The notes: a model not told the origin generated them from the sequence alone. Shown: positions 1-7,894, counted from the stretch's first letter. The stretch is DNA of 64,000 nt from Microbacterium sp. W4I4 (GCF_030816235.1 NZ_JAUSXT010000001.1:2542001-2606000); one strand, 5' to 3'. Translations and numbers: made by a program.

Positions 1-159
1 GTCAACCCCGCCGACGTCACCAAGACCATCGATCGGCCCGTCCTCTACGACGCCGACGACAAGAAGGGCGCCAAGGTTCCGTCGGCTGCCGCGGAATCGG
101 CCCAGAGCGACGCCTCCGACTCGGACGCCCCCGACGCCGACGAACCCGCCGGGCGCTGA
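1..159 (+). CDS. 3' end of an unidentified protein
   Basis: The frame is open from the first base to a TGA at 157-159 and gives the last 52 residues of a protein that starts left of the window. The tail is hydrophilic and rich in Ala, Ser and Asp, like a disordered C-terminus. Nothing in it identifies a family, so no function is given. The stop codon lies inside the first unit of a 27-bp tandem repeat. Confidence 0.6.
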   Translation, partial: VNPADVTKTIDRPVLYDADDKKGAKVPSAAAESAQSDASDSDAPDADEPAGR

Positions 160-209
160 GTTCGCACCAGGCCCGCCGGGCGCTGAGTTCGCACCAAGCC
201 CGCCGGGCC
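145..209. repeat. 27-bp tandem repeat across a stop codon
   Basis: CCCGCCGGGCGCTGAGTTCG at 145-164 recurs at 172-191, and a third partial unit starts at 199. The first unit holds the TGA stop of the preceding gene, so each unit carries another CTGAG. This looks like a recent local duplication. Confidence 0.8.
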
Positions 210-290
210 ACCAAGCAATCGCCGAGCCTCCAAGCTGGATCGTGTCGGTTGCGTGGTGGCTCGCGGGTCGCCTGGTGGCTCGGCGGATGG
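207..290. repeat. Nested inverted repeat, CCACCA family, copy 1
   Basis: Two forward half-sites (GCCACCAAGC at 208, GAGCCTCCAAGC at 224) are followed by two reverse half-sites (GCGTGGTGGCTCG near 251, CCTGGTGGCTCGG near 271). The reverse complement of the right half matches the left half unit by unit. It lies just past the 3' end of the minus-strand gene at 311-1366; a better-conserved copy lies past that gene's 5' end. Confidence 0.6.
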
Positions 291-310
291 AACCCCGCCC
301 ACTGTCGAGC

Positions 311-1366
311 TCAGCCCTCCGGGAAGGCGGGCTGGATCAGCTTGTCGTCGCCCTCGCGGGGCTGACCGCGTCCGTCGGTGTTGTTCGTCAGCACCCAGAA
401 CGTGCCGTCGGGGCCGGGGATGACATCGCGCAGCCGGCCGAACTTCTCGTCGAAGAACGCCCAGGGCTCGGCATCCGGATGCGACGGATCGAACAGCCAG
501 AGCCACTGGCCGCGAAGCCCGGCGATGTACACGACGTCGTCGATCACCGCGATGCCACTGGGGCTGGCATCCTCCGGCTTCCACACCGCCACCGGGTCGA
601 TGGCGTCCGCCGCTCCCGCCTTGCCCTCATAGTCCGGCCAGCCGTAGTCGCCGCCGAGCACGATGCGGTTCAGCTCGTCCCAGGTGTCCTGCCCGAACTC
701 GCTCGCCCACATCGTGCCCGAGCTGTCCCACGCGACACCCTGCACGTTGCGGTGACCGAGCGAGTAGACCGCGGTGCCGAAGGGGTTGCCCGGAGCGGGA
801 TCGCCTGTCGGCGTCACCCGCAGGATCTTCCCGCCCAGATACTCCGGGTCGCGGGCGCGCTCGCGCTGTCCGGCATCGCCGGTGCCGATGTACAGCATCC
901 CGTCGGGGCCGAAGGCGATGCGCCCGCCGTTGTGCGTGGACGCGTGCGGGATGCCGTCGATCACCGTCTCGGCGTGATCGAGGTCGAGTCGGAGTGATCC
1001 GGAGGAGCCGGTGAGCGGCATTCGCACCACCCGGTTGTCGTCGGCGGTCGCGTGATAGGCGTACAGCCAGCGGATGCCGTCGATCTCGCGCACCGCGAGC
1101 CCGTTCAGCCCGGCCTCGCCGCCGGAGACGACGCCGGGGACGACCCCGGCTTCGCGCAGTTCTCCGGATGCCGTCAGCTCGAGCACCTTGCCGTCGTCTC
1201 GCTGCGAGATCACCGCGCTGCCGTCGTCGAGCCGCACCACCGACCAGGGAGCGTCGAGTCCGGTCGCCAGTGTGACGGTCGGCTCCTGAAGGGTGTCCGG
1301 CGGGGGAGCGCAGGCCGCGAGGGGCAGGGCAAGCGCGACTACCGCGCCCGCGAGCATCCGCCTCAT
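311..1366 (-). CDS. PQQ-type sugar (glucose/sorbosone) dehydrogenase lipoprotein
   Basis: Likely an exported soluble six-bladed propeller dehydrogenase of the GSDH family that oxidises sugars at the cell surface. The 351-residue product starts with a lipoprotein signal (MRRMLAGAVVALALPLAAC), so Cys19 would carry the lipid. Family blocks follow: LDAPWSVVRLDDGSAVISQR near the N-terminus, FGPDGMLYIGTGDAG, LGGKILRVTP, GHRNVQGVAWD and SEFGQDTWDELN. The ATG at 1366 has GAGGAGGTG just upstream; longer frames would run through the repeat at 1402-1474. It is transcribed alone, with a CCACCA-family repeat on each side. Substrate and use of PQQ are not visible. Confidence 0.82.
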   Translation of the reverse strand: MRRMLAGAVVALALPLAACAPPPDTLQEPTVTLATGLDAPWSVVRLDDGSAVISQRDDGKVLELTASGELREAGVVPGVVSGGEAGLNGLAVREIDGIRWLYAYHATADDNRVVRMPLTGSSGSLRLDLDHAETVIDGIPHASTHNGGRIAFGPDGMLYIGTGDAGQRERARDPEYLGGKILRVTPTGDPAPGNPFGTAVYSLGHRNVQGVAWDSSGTMWASEFGQDTWDELNRIVLGGDYGWPDYEGKAGAADAIDPVAVWKPEDASPSGIAVIDDVVYIAGLRGQWLWLFDPSHPDAEPWAFFDEKFGRLRDVIPGPDGTFWVLTNNTDGRGQPREGDDKLIQPAFPEG

Positions 1367-1401
1367 GCCGCACCTCCTCGCTCCAGCATCCCCTGTGCCG
1401 A

Positions 1402-1474
1402 CCCACCATGCAATCGTCGACCCACCATGCAACATCGCGTCGATTCCCTGGTGGCTCGCGGATTGCATGGTGGG
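1402..1474. repeat. Nested inverted repeat, CCACCA family, copy 2
   Basis: CCCACCATGCAATC (1402-1415) and CCCACCATGCAAC (1421-1433) are direct copies. They face CTGGTGGCTCGCG (1448-1460) and GATTGCATGGTGGG (1461-1474). The outermost pair is a perfect 14-bp inverted repeat. The element fills the gap between the divergent dehydrogenase and MFS genes and lies upstream of the MFS start chosen here. Confidence 0.8.
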
Positions 1475-1527
1475 CCGGCGAGGGCAGGACCGGGAATAGA
1501 CGGAACGTCCGTGCGCTTGAGGATGTC

Positions 1528-2946
1528 ATGGCCAGTTCCGTCGCGCGTGCATCCGTCGGATTGCGGTCGGAGCGAGGCCCCGTCCTGGGGGCGCTGATGC
1601 TCGCCACCGGGCTGATCGCGATCGACGCGACCATCCTCGCCACCGCCGTCCCGAGCATCGTGCGCGACCTCGGCGGCTACCAGCAGTTCCCGTGGCTGTT
1701 CTCGGTGTACCTGCTGGCGCAGGCGGTCAGCGTCCCGATCTACTCGCGCTTCGCCGATGCGGTCGGACGCAAACCGATCATCATGATCGGCATCGCGCTG
1801 TTCCTGCTCGGTTCGGTGCTCTGCGGCTTCGCCGGCAGCATGATGTGGCTGATCCTGTTCCGCATCGTGCAGGGGCTCGGTGCCGGAGCCGTGGCGCCGA
1901 TGTCGATGACCATCGTCGGCGACATCTACACGGTCGCGGAGCGCGCGCGGGTGCAGGGCTACATCGCGAGCGTCTGGGCGGTCTCGTCCGTCGTCGGGCC
2001 GGCGCTGGGCGGCATCTTCGCCCAGCTGGATGCCTGGCGCTGGATCTTCTTCGTCAACGCGCCCCTCTGCGCGCTCGCCGCCTGGATGCTGCTGACGCAC
2101 TATCACGAGGAGAAGCAGACCCGAAGGCACCGAATCGACTTCGCCGGGGCCGCGCTGCTCACCGTCGGCCTCACCGGCATCATCCTCGGGCTGCTGGAGG
2201 GCGACAGCGCCTGGGCGTGGTTCTCCGTGCCGAGCGCGATCTGCTTCGGCGGTGGAGCGCTCGCGCTCGTCGCGTTCGCGCTCGTGGAGCGGCGCACCGC
2301 GGAGCCCATCATCGACTTCGCGCTCGTCTCGCGGCGGCTGATACTGACGACGACGATCGTCTCGTTCGGCATCGGCGCCCTGCTGATCGGCGTCACGAGC
2401 TTCGCGCCCGCCTACCTGGAGGGCTCGCTCGGCATCGTCCCGCTGCTGTCGGGGCTCGCGGTCGCCGCCCTGACGTTGGGCTGGCCGATCGCATCCGCCC
2501 TGTCCGGACGCCTGTACCTGCGCATCGGGTTCCGGCGCACTGCGCTGATCGGGATGGGCCTCGCCACGCTCGCGGCCATCGGACTGGCCGTCACCGGACC
2601 GTGGCCGAGCCCGTTCACCGTGGCGGCCATCGCGTTCCTCCTCGGCGCCGGGCTGGGGCTGTCATCCGCCCCGAGCCTCATCGCCGCTCAGGCGTCGGTC
2701 GGCTGGGGTCAGCGTGGTGTGGTGACCGGCATGAACGCCTTCGCCCGTTCGGCCGGAAGTGCGGTGGGTGTGGCGATCCTCGGAGCCATCTCGAACGCGG
2801 TGATCGCCCAGGGCGGCGGCCCGCAGGATCCGGCGACGATCGTCTCGGCATCCACCTGGGTGTTCGTCGGAGCGGCCATCGCCGCCGCGCTGACCCTGAT
2901 CGTCGTCCTGTTCATGCCCCGTGACGGCGCGGTCGCCGACGCCTGA
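1528..2946 (+). CDS. MFS drug-efflux transporter, DHA2 (EmrB/QacA) type
   Basis: Probable proton-coupled exporter of drugs or other small molecules in the inner membrane. The 472-residue protein has about 14 hydrophobic segments. Between helices 2 and 3 it shows the MFS motif (RFADAVGRKPIIMIG); IDATILATAVPSI in helix 1 and RIVQGLGAGAVAP in helix 4 are typical of DHA2 pumps, followed by the antiporter motif in helix 5 (VGPALGGIFAQLDAWRW). The ATG at 1528 is preceded by GAGG; an in-frame start at 1408 would place repeat sequence in the coding region. No adjacent TetR or MarR gene hints at its inducer. Substrate unknown. Confidence 0.88.
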   Translation: MASSVARASVGLRSERGPVLGALMLATGLIAIDATILATAVPSIVRDLGGYQQFPWLFSVYLLAQAVSVPIYSRFADAVGRKPIIMIGIALFLLGSVLCGFAGSMMWLILFRIVQGLGAGAVAPMSMTIVGDIYTVAERARVQGYIASVWAVSSVVGPALGGIFAQLDAWRWIFFVNAPLCALAAWMLLTHYHEEKQTRRHRIDFAGAALLTVGLTGIILGLLEGDSAWAWFSVPSAICFGGGALALVAFALVERRTAEPIIDFALVSRRLILTTTIVSFGIGALLIGVTSFAPAYLEGSLGIVPLLSGLAVAALTLGWPIASALSGRLYLRIGFRRTALIGMGLATLAAIGLAVTGPWPSPFTVAAIAFLLGAGLGLSSAPSLIAAQASVGWGQRGVVTGMNAFARSAGSAVGVAILGAISNAVIAQGGGPQDPATIVSASTWVFVGAAIAAALTLIVVLFMPRDGAVADA

Positions 2947-2988
2947 CGCCGGGAGGGGCGTGCCGGCGGGGCCGTGGCCTGAGCGGCC

Positions 2989-3107
2989 GCAGAGATGGAG
3001 AACGTCGGTCCGGGGTGAGTCCCACCGACGTTTTCCATCTCAGCGCCGAGCCGGCGGATGGAAACCGTCGGCTCACGGGCGCTCAGACCCGCACTTTCCA
3101 TCTCTGC
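2989..3107. repeat. Double hairpin element, GATGGA family, between convergent genes
   Basis: Four related half-sites: GAGATGGAGAACGTCGG (2992-3008) pairs with CCGACGTTTTCCATCTC (3025-3041) at 16 of 17 positions. GGATGGAAACCGTCGG (3056-3071) and ACTTTCCATCTCTGC (3093-3107) form a second pair. The outermost GCAGAGATGGA and TCCATCTCTGC are a perfect 11-bp inverted repeat. It sits between the 3' ends of the MFS gene and purB and may end transcription from both sides, though there is no T-run. Confidence 0.7.
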
Positions 3108-3134
3108 GAGAGCGGGCGCAGCAGCGCCCGGACC

Positions 3135-4517
3135 TCAGCGCGCGAGCTGCTCGGCGATGCCGGTGTAGGTGGCCGGGGTCAGGGCCAGCAGGCGCTGCTT
3201 CGCGGCATCCCCGATCTCCAGACCCTCGACGAAGGTCGCCAGCTCCGCCGCACCGACGCGGTGCCCGCGGGTGAGGTCCTTCAGCAGCGCGTACGGGTCG
3301 GTGATCGTGGAGCGGCCGGCGACGACCTCGGCGCGGATGACGGTCTGGATGGCCTCGGCGAGGACCTCCCAGTTGTGGTCCAGGTCGTCCAGCAGCACGT
3401 CGCGCGACAGCGAGATGGCATCCAGCCCGCGGCGCAGGTTGTCGAGCGCGAGCAGCGAGTGCCCGAACGCGACGCCGATGTTGCGCTGCGTGGTCGAGTC
3501 GGTCAGGTCGCGCTGCATGCGCGAGGTGACCAGGGTCTGCGACAGCGAGTTCAGCAGGGCGCCGGACAGCTCGAGGTTCGCTTCGGCGTTCTCGAAGCGG
3601 ATCGGGTTGATCTTGTGCGGCATGGTGGACGAGCCGGTCGCCCCCGCCACGGGGATCTGCGCGAAGTAGCCCAGCGAGATGTACGTCCAGATGTCGGTCG
3701 CGAGATTGTGCAGGATGCCGCCGGCGTGACGGACATGGTCGTACAGCTCGACCTGCCAGTCGTGCGACTCGATCTGCGTGGTGAGCAGGTTGAAGTCGAT
3801 GCCGAGACCCTCGATGTACTCGCGGGAGATCTGCGGCCAGTCCGCGTCCGGCTCGGCCGACAGATGCGCCGACCAGGTGCCGGTCGCGCCGGAGAACTTC
3901 GCCAGGTAGTCGGATGCCGCGATGCGTCCGCGCACGCGCTCCAGGCGCCACGCGAAGACCGCGATCTCCTTGCCCATCGTCGACGGGGTGGCCGGCTGCC
4001 CGTGCGTGCGGGACAGCATCGCGGCATCCGCGTGCTCCACGGCCAGATCGCGCAGCTTGGCGATGACGCCGTCCAGCGCCGGCAGCCACACGCCCTCGAC
4101 GGCGCGCTTGACGGTCAGGGCGTACGAGGCGGAGTTGATGTCCTCGCTCGTGCATGCGAAGTGCGTCAGCTCGGCGATGGCGTCCAGGCCGAGGCTCGCC
4201 AGACGGTCGCGCACCAGGTACTCGACGGCCTTCACATCGTGACGGGTGACCGCCTCCTTGTCGGCGAGCCAGTCGATCTCGGCCTGACCGAAGTCGCGGT
4301 ACAGGGCGCGCAGACGCTCCTTGTCGGCATCCGACAGCGGCGATGTCTCGAACAGCGACCGGTCGGTGAGGGCGATCAGCCATTCCACCTCGACCTCGAC
4401 GCGGGCGCGGTTGAGCCCTGCCTCGGAGAGGAAGTCGGCGAGGCCCGAGACGGAGGCGCGGTAGCGGCCGTCGAGGGGGCTGAGCGGCTGGACCGGAAGG
4501 GAAGGCAGAGTAGTCAG
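3135..4517 (-). CDS. purB: Adenylosuccinate lyase, apparent CTG start
   Basis: Splits adenylosuccinate and SAICAR to release fumarate in purine synthesis; homotetramer, cytoplasmic. Fumarase-superfamily landmarks are present: SRTHGQPATPSTMGKE and the signature GSSTMPHKINPIRF. From the first in-frame ATG (4388) only 417 residues would remain and the conserved N-terminal SPLDGRY would be lost. Reading upstream, that motif appears and the frame reaches a CTG at 4517-4515, 7 nt after a perfect AGGAGG, giving 460 residues, close to the family length. The CTG overlaps the phosphatase stop as CTGA, the geometry of ATGA coupling. No ATG, GTG or TTG lies between the AGGAGG and SPLDGRY. The family call is near certain; the start is inferred. 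Confidence 0.9.
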   Translation of the reverse strand: MTTLPSLPVQPLSPLDGRYRASVSGLADFLSEAGLNRARVEVEVEWLIALTDRSLFETSPLSDADKERLRALYRDFGQAEIDWLADKEAVTRHDVKAVEYLVRDRLASLGLDAIAELTHFACTSEDINSASYALTVKRAVEGVWLPALDGVIAKLRDLAVEHADAAMLSRTHGQPATPSTMGKEIAVFAWRLERVRGRIAASDYLAKFSGATGTWSAHLSAEPDADWPQISREYIEGLGIDFNLLTTQIESHDWQVELYDHVRHAGGILHNLATDIWTYISLGYFAQIPVAGATGSSTMPHKINPIRFENAEANLELSGALLNSLSQTLVTSRMQRDLTDSTTQRNIGVAFGHSLLALDNLRRGLDAISLSRDVLLDDLDHNWEVLAEAIQTVIRAEVVAGRSTITDPYALLKDLTRGHRVGAAELATFVEGLEIGDAAKQRLLALTPATYTGIAEQLAR

Positions 4518-5068
4518 GGGAGATCCTCCTGCTCGGGGCGCCGCATCGCGCGGAGCGTGGGACGGGGGGCGCGCACGGCGGGCTCGAGCTGCGAGAACAG
4601 GCCGCGCGTCGCGGTCTCAATCATAGTCAGCACCGAATCGAACATCGCCGGGCCCGCATAGTACGGGTCGGGCACGTCCATGCTCGAGGCGTGCGGATCG
4701 AACGCCCGCAGCAGCGTGACCTTGCCCTCGTCGTCCTCGGTGCGGGCCCAGGCGCGCAGGATGCGCTCGTGCGTGCGATCCAGGGCGACGATCAGGTCGT
4801 TGTCGGCGAAGGTGGCCGCGCTGAACTGCTTCGCCCTGTGCTGCGACCCGTCGTAGCCGTGACGCTCCAGCGACTCCAGGGTGCGATCGTCGGCGCGCTC
4901 GCCGAGGTGCCAGTCACCGGTTCCCGCGCTGCGGGATACGACCCGTGCGCCCAGACCGTGCTCCTCCGCGAGCGCGCGAAGCACGACTTCGGCCATGGGA
5001 GAGCGGCAGATGTTGCCGGTGCAGACGAAGACGACGCGGAAGGGATCCGGGCGGGTCACAGAACCCAT
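4514..5068 (-). CDS. Low-molecular-weight protein tyrosine phosphatase
   Basis: Removes phosphate from tyrosine (or arginine) residues through a cysteinyl-phosphate intermediate. The P-loop is near the N-terminus, VVFVCTGNICRSPMAEVV, with the CX5R nucleophile Cys16 and Arg22; the general-acid loop is DVPDPYYAG. At 184 residues it is slightly longer than the usual 150-170 because of an Arg/Pro-rich tail that overlaps the start of purB. The ATG at 5068 is the first start leaving a normal N-terminus. It forms a tight operon with purB. The physiological target is unknown. Confidence 0.88.
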   Translation of the reverse strand: MGSVTRPDPFRVVFVCTGNICRSPMAEVVLRALAEEHGLGARVVSRSAGTGDWHLGERADDRTLESLERHGYDGSQHRAKQFSAATFADNDLIVALDRTHERILRAWARTEDDEGKVTLLRAFDPHASSMDVPDPYYAGPAMFDSVLTMIETATRGLFSQLEPAVRAPRPTLRAMRRPEQEDLP

Positions 5069-5173
5069 TGTGCCGGTATCCACTTCCGTCCCCAATCGTC
5101 TTTCGAGATCAGTTGTCCACAATGACCGGTATTCAGGCCGGAGCGGATGCCGAGCGCGGCGCACGCTGGAGGC

Positions 5174-5443
5174 ATGTACACGATCACCGCGGCCGAGTCC
5201 TCGACATCCGGCCAGATCTGGTCGGCCCTCCTGGCGATGCGTCAGCTCGATGCGGCCGAGGACGCCCTCATGGGCGCCGCCGCGCTGGCTGGTGCATTGA
5301 GTGCTGAATCGCAGTGGCGCAACGAGGGGGTCAGTGCGCGGACGCTGCGCGAAGCGCTGGACGAGCTGCACGCGGCGATCGCGCACGAGCTGTCCGAGGT
5401 GAGAGGGGCGCATGCCGAGGTCGAGCGGGGGATCAGTGCATGA
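5174..5443 (+). CDS. Small helical protein paired with a hydrolase
   Basis: An 89-residue, Ala/Glu-rich, mostly helical protein without signal peptide or membrane segment. I do not recognise a family; size and helical-hairpin character recall the small partners encoded before type VII-secretion-linked (WXG/LXG-type) proteins in actinobacteria. ATG at 5174 follows CTGGAGG by 2 nt. Its TGA overlaps the next ATG (ATGA at 5440-5443), so translation of the two is coupled. Secretion is an inference. Confidence 0.65.
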   Translation: MYTITAAESSTSGQIWSALLAMRQLDAAEDALMGAAALAGALSAESQWRNEGVSARTLREALDELHAAIAHELSEVRGAHAEVERGISA

Positions 5444-6804
5444 GCGATGACATCACCATCACCTCGGGCGGTGCGATCGCGGTGGACTCGTCGTCGCTGC
5501 GCGATATCGCCGTGAAGCTGGGCGACGCCTCAAGGCGTCTCGGTGACGCGAGGGATCACCTGGCGCGCGCCCGGAGCGAGCTGGCTGGAGCGCCGGAGGT
5601 GCAGCAGGGGGTGGGGGATGCCGGAATCTCGGCGTGCATCGGGCGTCTGGACCAACTGGGCCATCGGCTCGACAAGGCGTCGGAGGGCGTCGTGCTGATG
5701 GCCGACACGTTCGAGGTGGTCGAGCTGCGTGCAGAGCAGGAGGCCCGAGGGATCGACAGCGCCGATGCCGCGGCTCTGCAGTCTCGGATCGATGAGCTCC
5801 TGTCGATGCCGGGGGTGGCGGAGTCGGTGGTGTCGACGGAGTCCCGGTGGGCGAGGGAGCGCGCCGACCGCCCCGTGGACCAGCCGCTGGATGCCAGGCT
5901 GGGCGCGGCGGGCGGACTGCTGGGAGCCCTGAGCGCGGTGTTCGTGCCGCCCGCTCTCCGAGGTGCGGGGACGGCCGTCGGCGGGCTGCTCGTCGCGAAG
6001 CCGATCGAGACGGCGATGAGCATCGGGACGGCCGAGGCCGCTCGGCGCGGCTACGGCCTCCTCCCGTTCAGTACGACATTGCAGGGCACAGCGCCGCGGG
6101 TGACCGTGCAGCAGATCTCGAGGGTCCGGACGGCGGCGCCCGTGAATCTGACCGAGACGCTCAGCCGCGTTCCCTATCTCGGCGTGGGCCAGGTGGCGAT
6201 CGAGAAGTTCACGATGAAGGACGGCAGCACCCGATTCCTCGCCTACATGGACGGCACCCGCACCATGAAGGCGGGCACCTCGGAGCCCTGGGACATGGGG
6301 TCGAACATCGACATGTATCTGGAACGCGAGCGGGCGGCGTCGCAGCAGGCCGTGCTGCAGGCTCTGGAGAGCGCAGGGGCCCTGCCCGGCGATCAGGTGG
6401 ACCTCGTGGGCTACTCGCAGGGAGCCGAGATCGCATCGTTCGTCGCGATGGACAGTCCCTACGAGACCCGCACGGTGATCGTCGCGGGCGATCCGGTCCA
6501 GCCGTCGCTCTCGGCCGATCAGACCCTGGTCGACATCCGGCACGTCGGCGACCCGGTCTCGAATCTGGCCACGGGTGGTGCGGAGGGCGGCACGGGGTCG
6601 CCGGAGAGCTTCGAGGTGATCAGGGAACCGGACCGGGATGACAATCCGTTCGATCCGCACGACTTCGAGGCGTATGTGAAGACCATCGACCTGGCGGGCC
6701 GATCCGGCGATCCGCGTGTCATCGCCTTCAACCGCGACTTCTACGGCGAGCTCGTGCAGGCAGCGAAGGTCGAGCGGATGGAGTTCGTCGCCACGCGGGA
6801 GTGA
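5440..6804 (+). CDS. Helical N-terminus plus alpha/beta-hydrolase domain protein
   Basis: A 454-residue protein with two parts. Residues 1-120 are helical with heptad character (LRDIAVKLGDASRRLGDARD). The C-terminal half is an alpha/beta hydrolase: the nucleophile elbow GYSQG sits in VDLVGYSQGAEIASFVAMD, followed by VIVAGDPVQPS, and the strand DIRHVGDPVSNLA may carry the acid. A small-residue stretch (GAAGGLLGALSAVFVPPALRG) joins the halves. There is no Sec or Tat signal. The layout (small helical partner, helical head, enzymatic tail) resembles type VII-secretion effectors and cutinase-like lipases of actinobacteria. Esterase or lipase activity is plausible but unproven. Confidence 0.7.
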   Translation: MSDDITITSGGAIAVDSSSLRDIAVKLGDASRRLGDARDHLARARSELAGAPEVQQGVGDAGISACIGRLDQLGHRLDKASEGVVLMADTFEVVELRAEQEARGIDSADAAALQSRIDELLSMPGVAESVVSTESRWARERADRPVDQPLDARLGAAGGLLGALSAVFVPPALRGAGTAVGGLLVAKPIETAMSIGTAEAARRGYGLLPFSTTLQGTAPRVTVQQISRVRTAAPVNLTETLSRVPYLGVGQVAIEKFTMKDGSTRFLAYMDGTRTMKAGTSEPWDMGSNIDMYLERERAASQQAVLQALESAGALPGDQVDLVGYSQGAEIASFVAMDSPYETRTVIVAGDPVQPSLSADQTLVDIRHVGDPVSNLATGGAEGGTGSPESFEVIREPDRDDNPFDPHDFEAYVKTIDLAGRSGDPRVIAFNRDFYGELVQAAKVERMEFVATRE

Positions 6805-6816
6805 GCACGCTCCGGA

Positions 6817-7218
6817 TCAGCGCCGCTTCTTCTTCTCCTGCGGGCGCAGGATCGCGCCGAGCACGGCGTTGATGATCGAGATGACGATCGCGGCGACCAC
6901 GCCCCACCAGAACGATTCGACGCTCAGACCCCAGCCGAAGCCGCTGGTGATCCAGGCGGTCAGCCACAGCAGGAAGCCGTTGATGATGAAGGAGATGAGT
7001 CCCAGCGTGAGGATGTAGAGCGGGAACGCGACGATCTTGATGATCGTGCCGATGATCGAATTCACCACGGCGAAGATGGCGGCGACCACCAGCAGGGTCA
7101 GCACCAGTTGCAGGGTCTCACCGGGCGCGAACGGCCGGACGGCGACCCCGAGCACGGGAATCAGCGTGACGACCCAGATGGCGAAGGCGTTGATGACGAC
7201 GCGGATGATGAAGCGCAT
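6817..7218 (-). CDS. Phage-holin-4 superfamily (YvlD-like) membrane protein
   Basis: A 133-residue protein with four hydrophobic segments, ending in a basic tail (RPQEKKKRR). Length and topology match the YvlD/phage_holin_4_2 family, found in many chromosomes without any phage context; its role is poorly known, possibly envelope stress. NSIIGTIIKIVAFPLYILTL in the middle is typical of the family. No phage gene is nearby, so the holin name is historical. GACTGT lies 7 nt before the ATG, so it may be leaderless. Confidence 0.75.
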   Translation of the reverse strand: MRFIIRVVINAFAIWVVTLIPVLGVAVRPFAPGETLQLVLTLLVVAAIFAVVNSIIGTIIKIVAFPLYILTLGLISFIINGFLLWLTAWITSGFGWGLSVESFWWGVVAAIVISIINAVLGAILRPQEKKKRR

Positions 7219-7279
7219 AGTCCCGACAGTCTCGCACGGGCCCCGGGAGGTTGTCGCAGAAAATGCGACAGTTCCGCAG

Positions 7280-7651
7280 TCAGTTCGCCGGGTGGATGCC
7301 CGCCGCGATCACCGCGGCGAGCTCATCGACGGTCCTCATGCTCTGCGCTGCGGTAAGCACCAACTCGAAGGCGTCGTCGTCGGTGAACGTCAACTCGAAG
7401 CCGTTCAGCTCCAGGAAGATGAACGTGAGCAGAAGGGATAGGCGCTTGTTGCCATCGAACAGCGCGTGGTTCTGCGACAGCGAGCTCAGCAGCGCTGCCG
7501 CCTTCTGCTCGATGCTCGGATACGCGTCCGCGCCGAACATTCCCGCTGACGGCCGAGCCAGAGCCGAGAGCAGCAGCCCTTGATCGCGCACATGGAACCC
7601 AAGTCTTGCGACCACTGCCATCGCTTGCTCGGCTTCGAGGTATTCGACCAT
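7280..7651 (-). CDS. doc: Fic/Doc-family toxin (death on curing)
   Basis: Doc toxins phosphorylate elongation factor Tu and stop translation. The 123-residue protein has the usual length and the Fic active-site motif in Doc form, HALFDGNKR (His62 to Arg70). An N-terminal LEAEQAMAVVARLGF and a C-terminal helical bundle agree with the family. Its ATG shares one base with the antitoxin stop (TGATG), so toxin synthesis depends on antitoxin translation. The partner is ribbon-helix-helix rather than Phd. Activity is inferred from the intact motif. Confidence 0.88.
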   Translation of the reverse strand: MVEYLEAEQAMAVVARLGFHVRDQGLLLSALARPSAGMFGADAYPSIEQKAAALLSSLSQNHALFDGNKRLSLLLTFIFLELNGFELTFTDDDAFELVLTAAQSMRTVDELAAVIAAGIHPAN

Positions 7652-7857
7652 CAGGCGTCTTCGAGACGCTTCAACACGTCCGCATAGCGCTCGACGATGC
7701 CATCGGCGATCGTCAGCACCTTGGCGGTCTTCGACTCACTGCTGGCGAACCGCTCCGCGGCCTCGATGATCACCGCATGCTTGGAGGTGTGGCGGGCGCG
7801 GGCGATCTCCTCGAGCTTCGCGTCGAGGTCCGCAGGAATCCGCACCGTCATAGCCAT
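7651..7857 (-). CDS. Ribbon-helix-helix (CopG/Arc-type) antitoxin
   Basis: A 68-residue protein starting MAMTVRIPADLDAKLEEIAR, a ribbon-helix-helix DNA-binding strand and helix; the rest should wrap the Doc toxin encoded next. First gene of the toxin-antitoxin operon. An alternative start two codons later (7851) would barely change it. The 49 bp to the divergent aminotransferase gene must hold both promoters and presumably an autoregulatory operator around ATGGTACCAGT (7864-7874). Confidence 0.85.
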   Translation of the reverse strand: MAMTVRIPADLDAKLEEIARARHTSKHAVIIEAAERFASSESKTAKVLTIADGIVERYADVLKRLEDA

Positions 7858-7894
7858 ACCAGAATGGTACCAGTCCGCGGTCCTGCACGACTCA

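Noticed and set aside
6817..7218. Prophage remnant because of the holin-like protein
   Set aside because: No capsid, tail, lysin, integrase or att-like repeat is near, and YvlD-type proteins are ordinary chromosomal genes.
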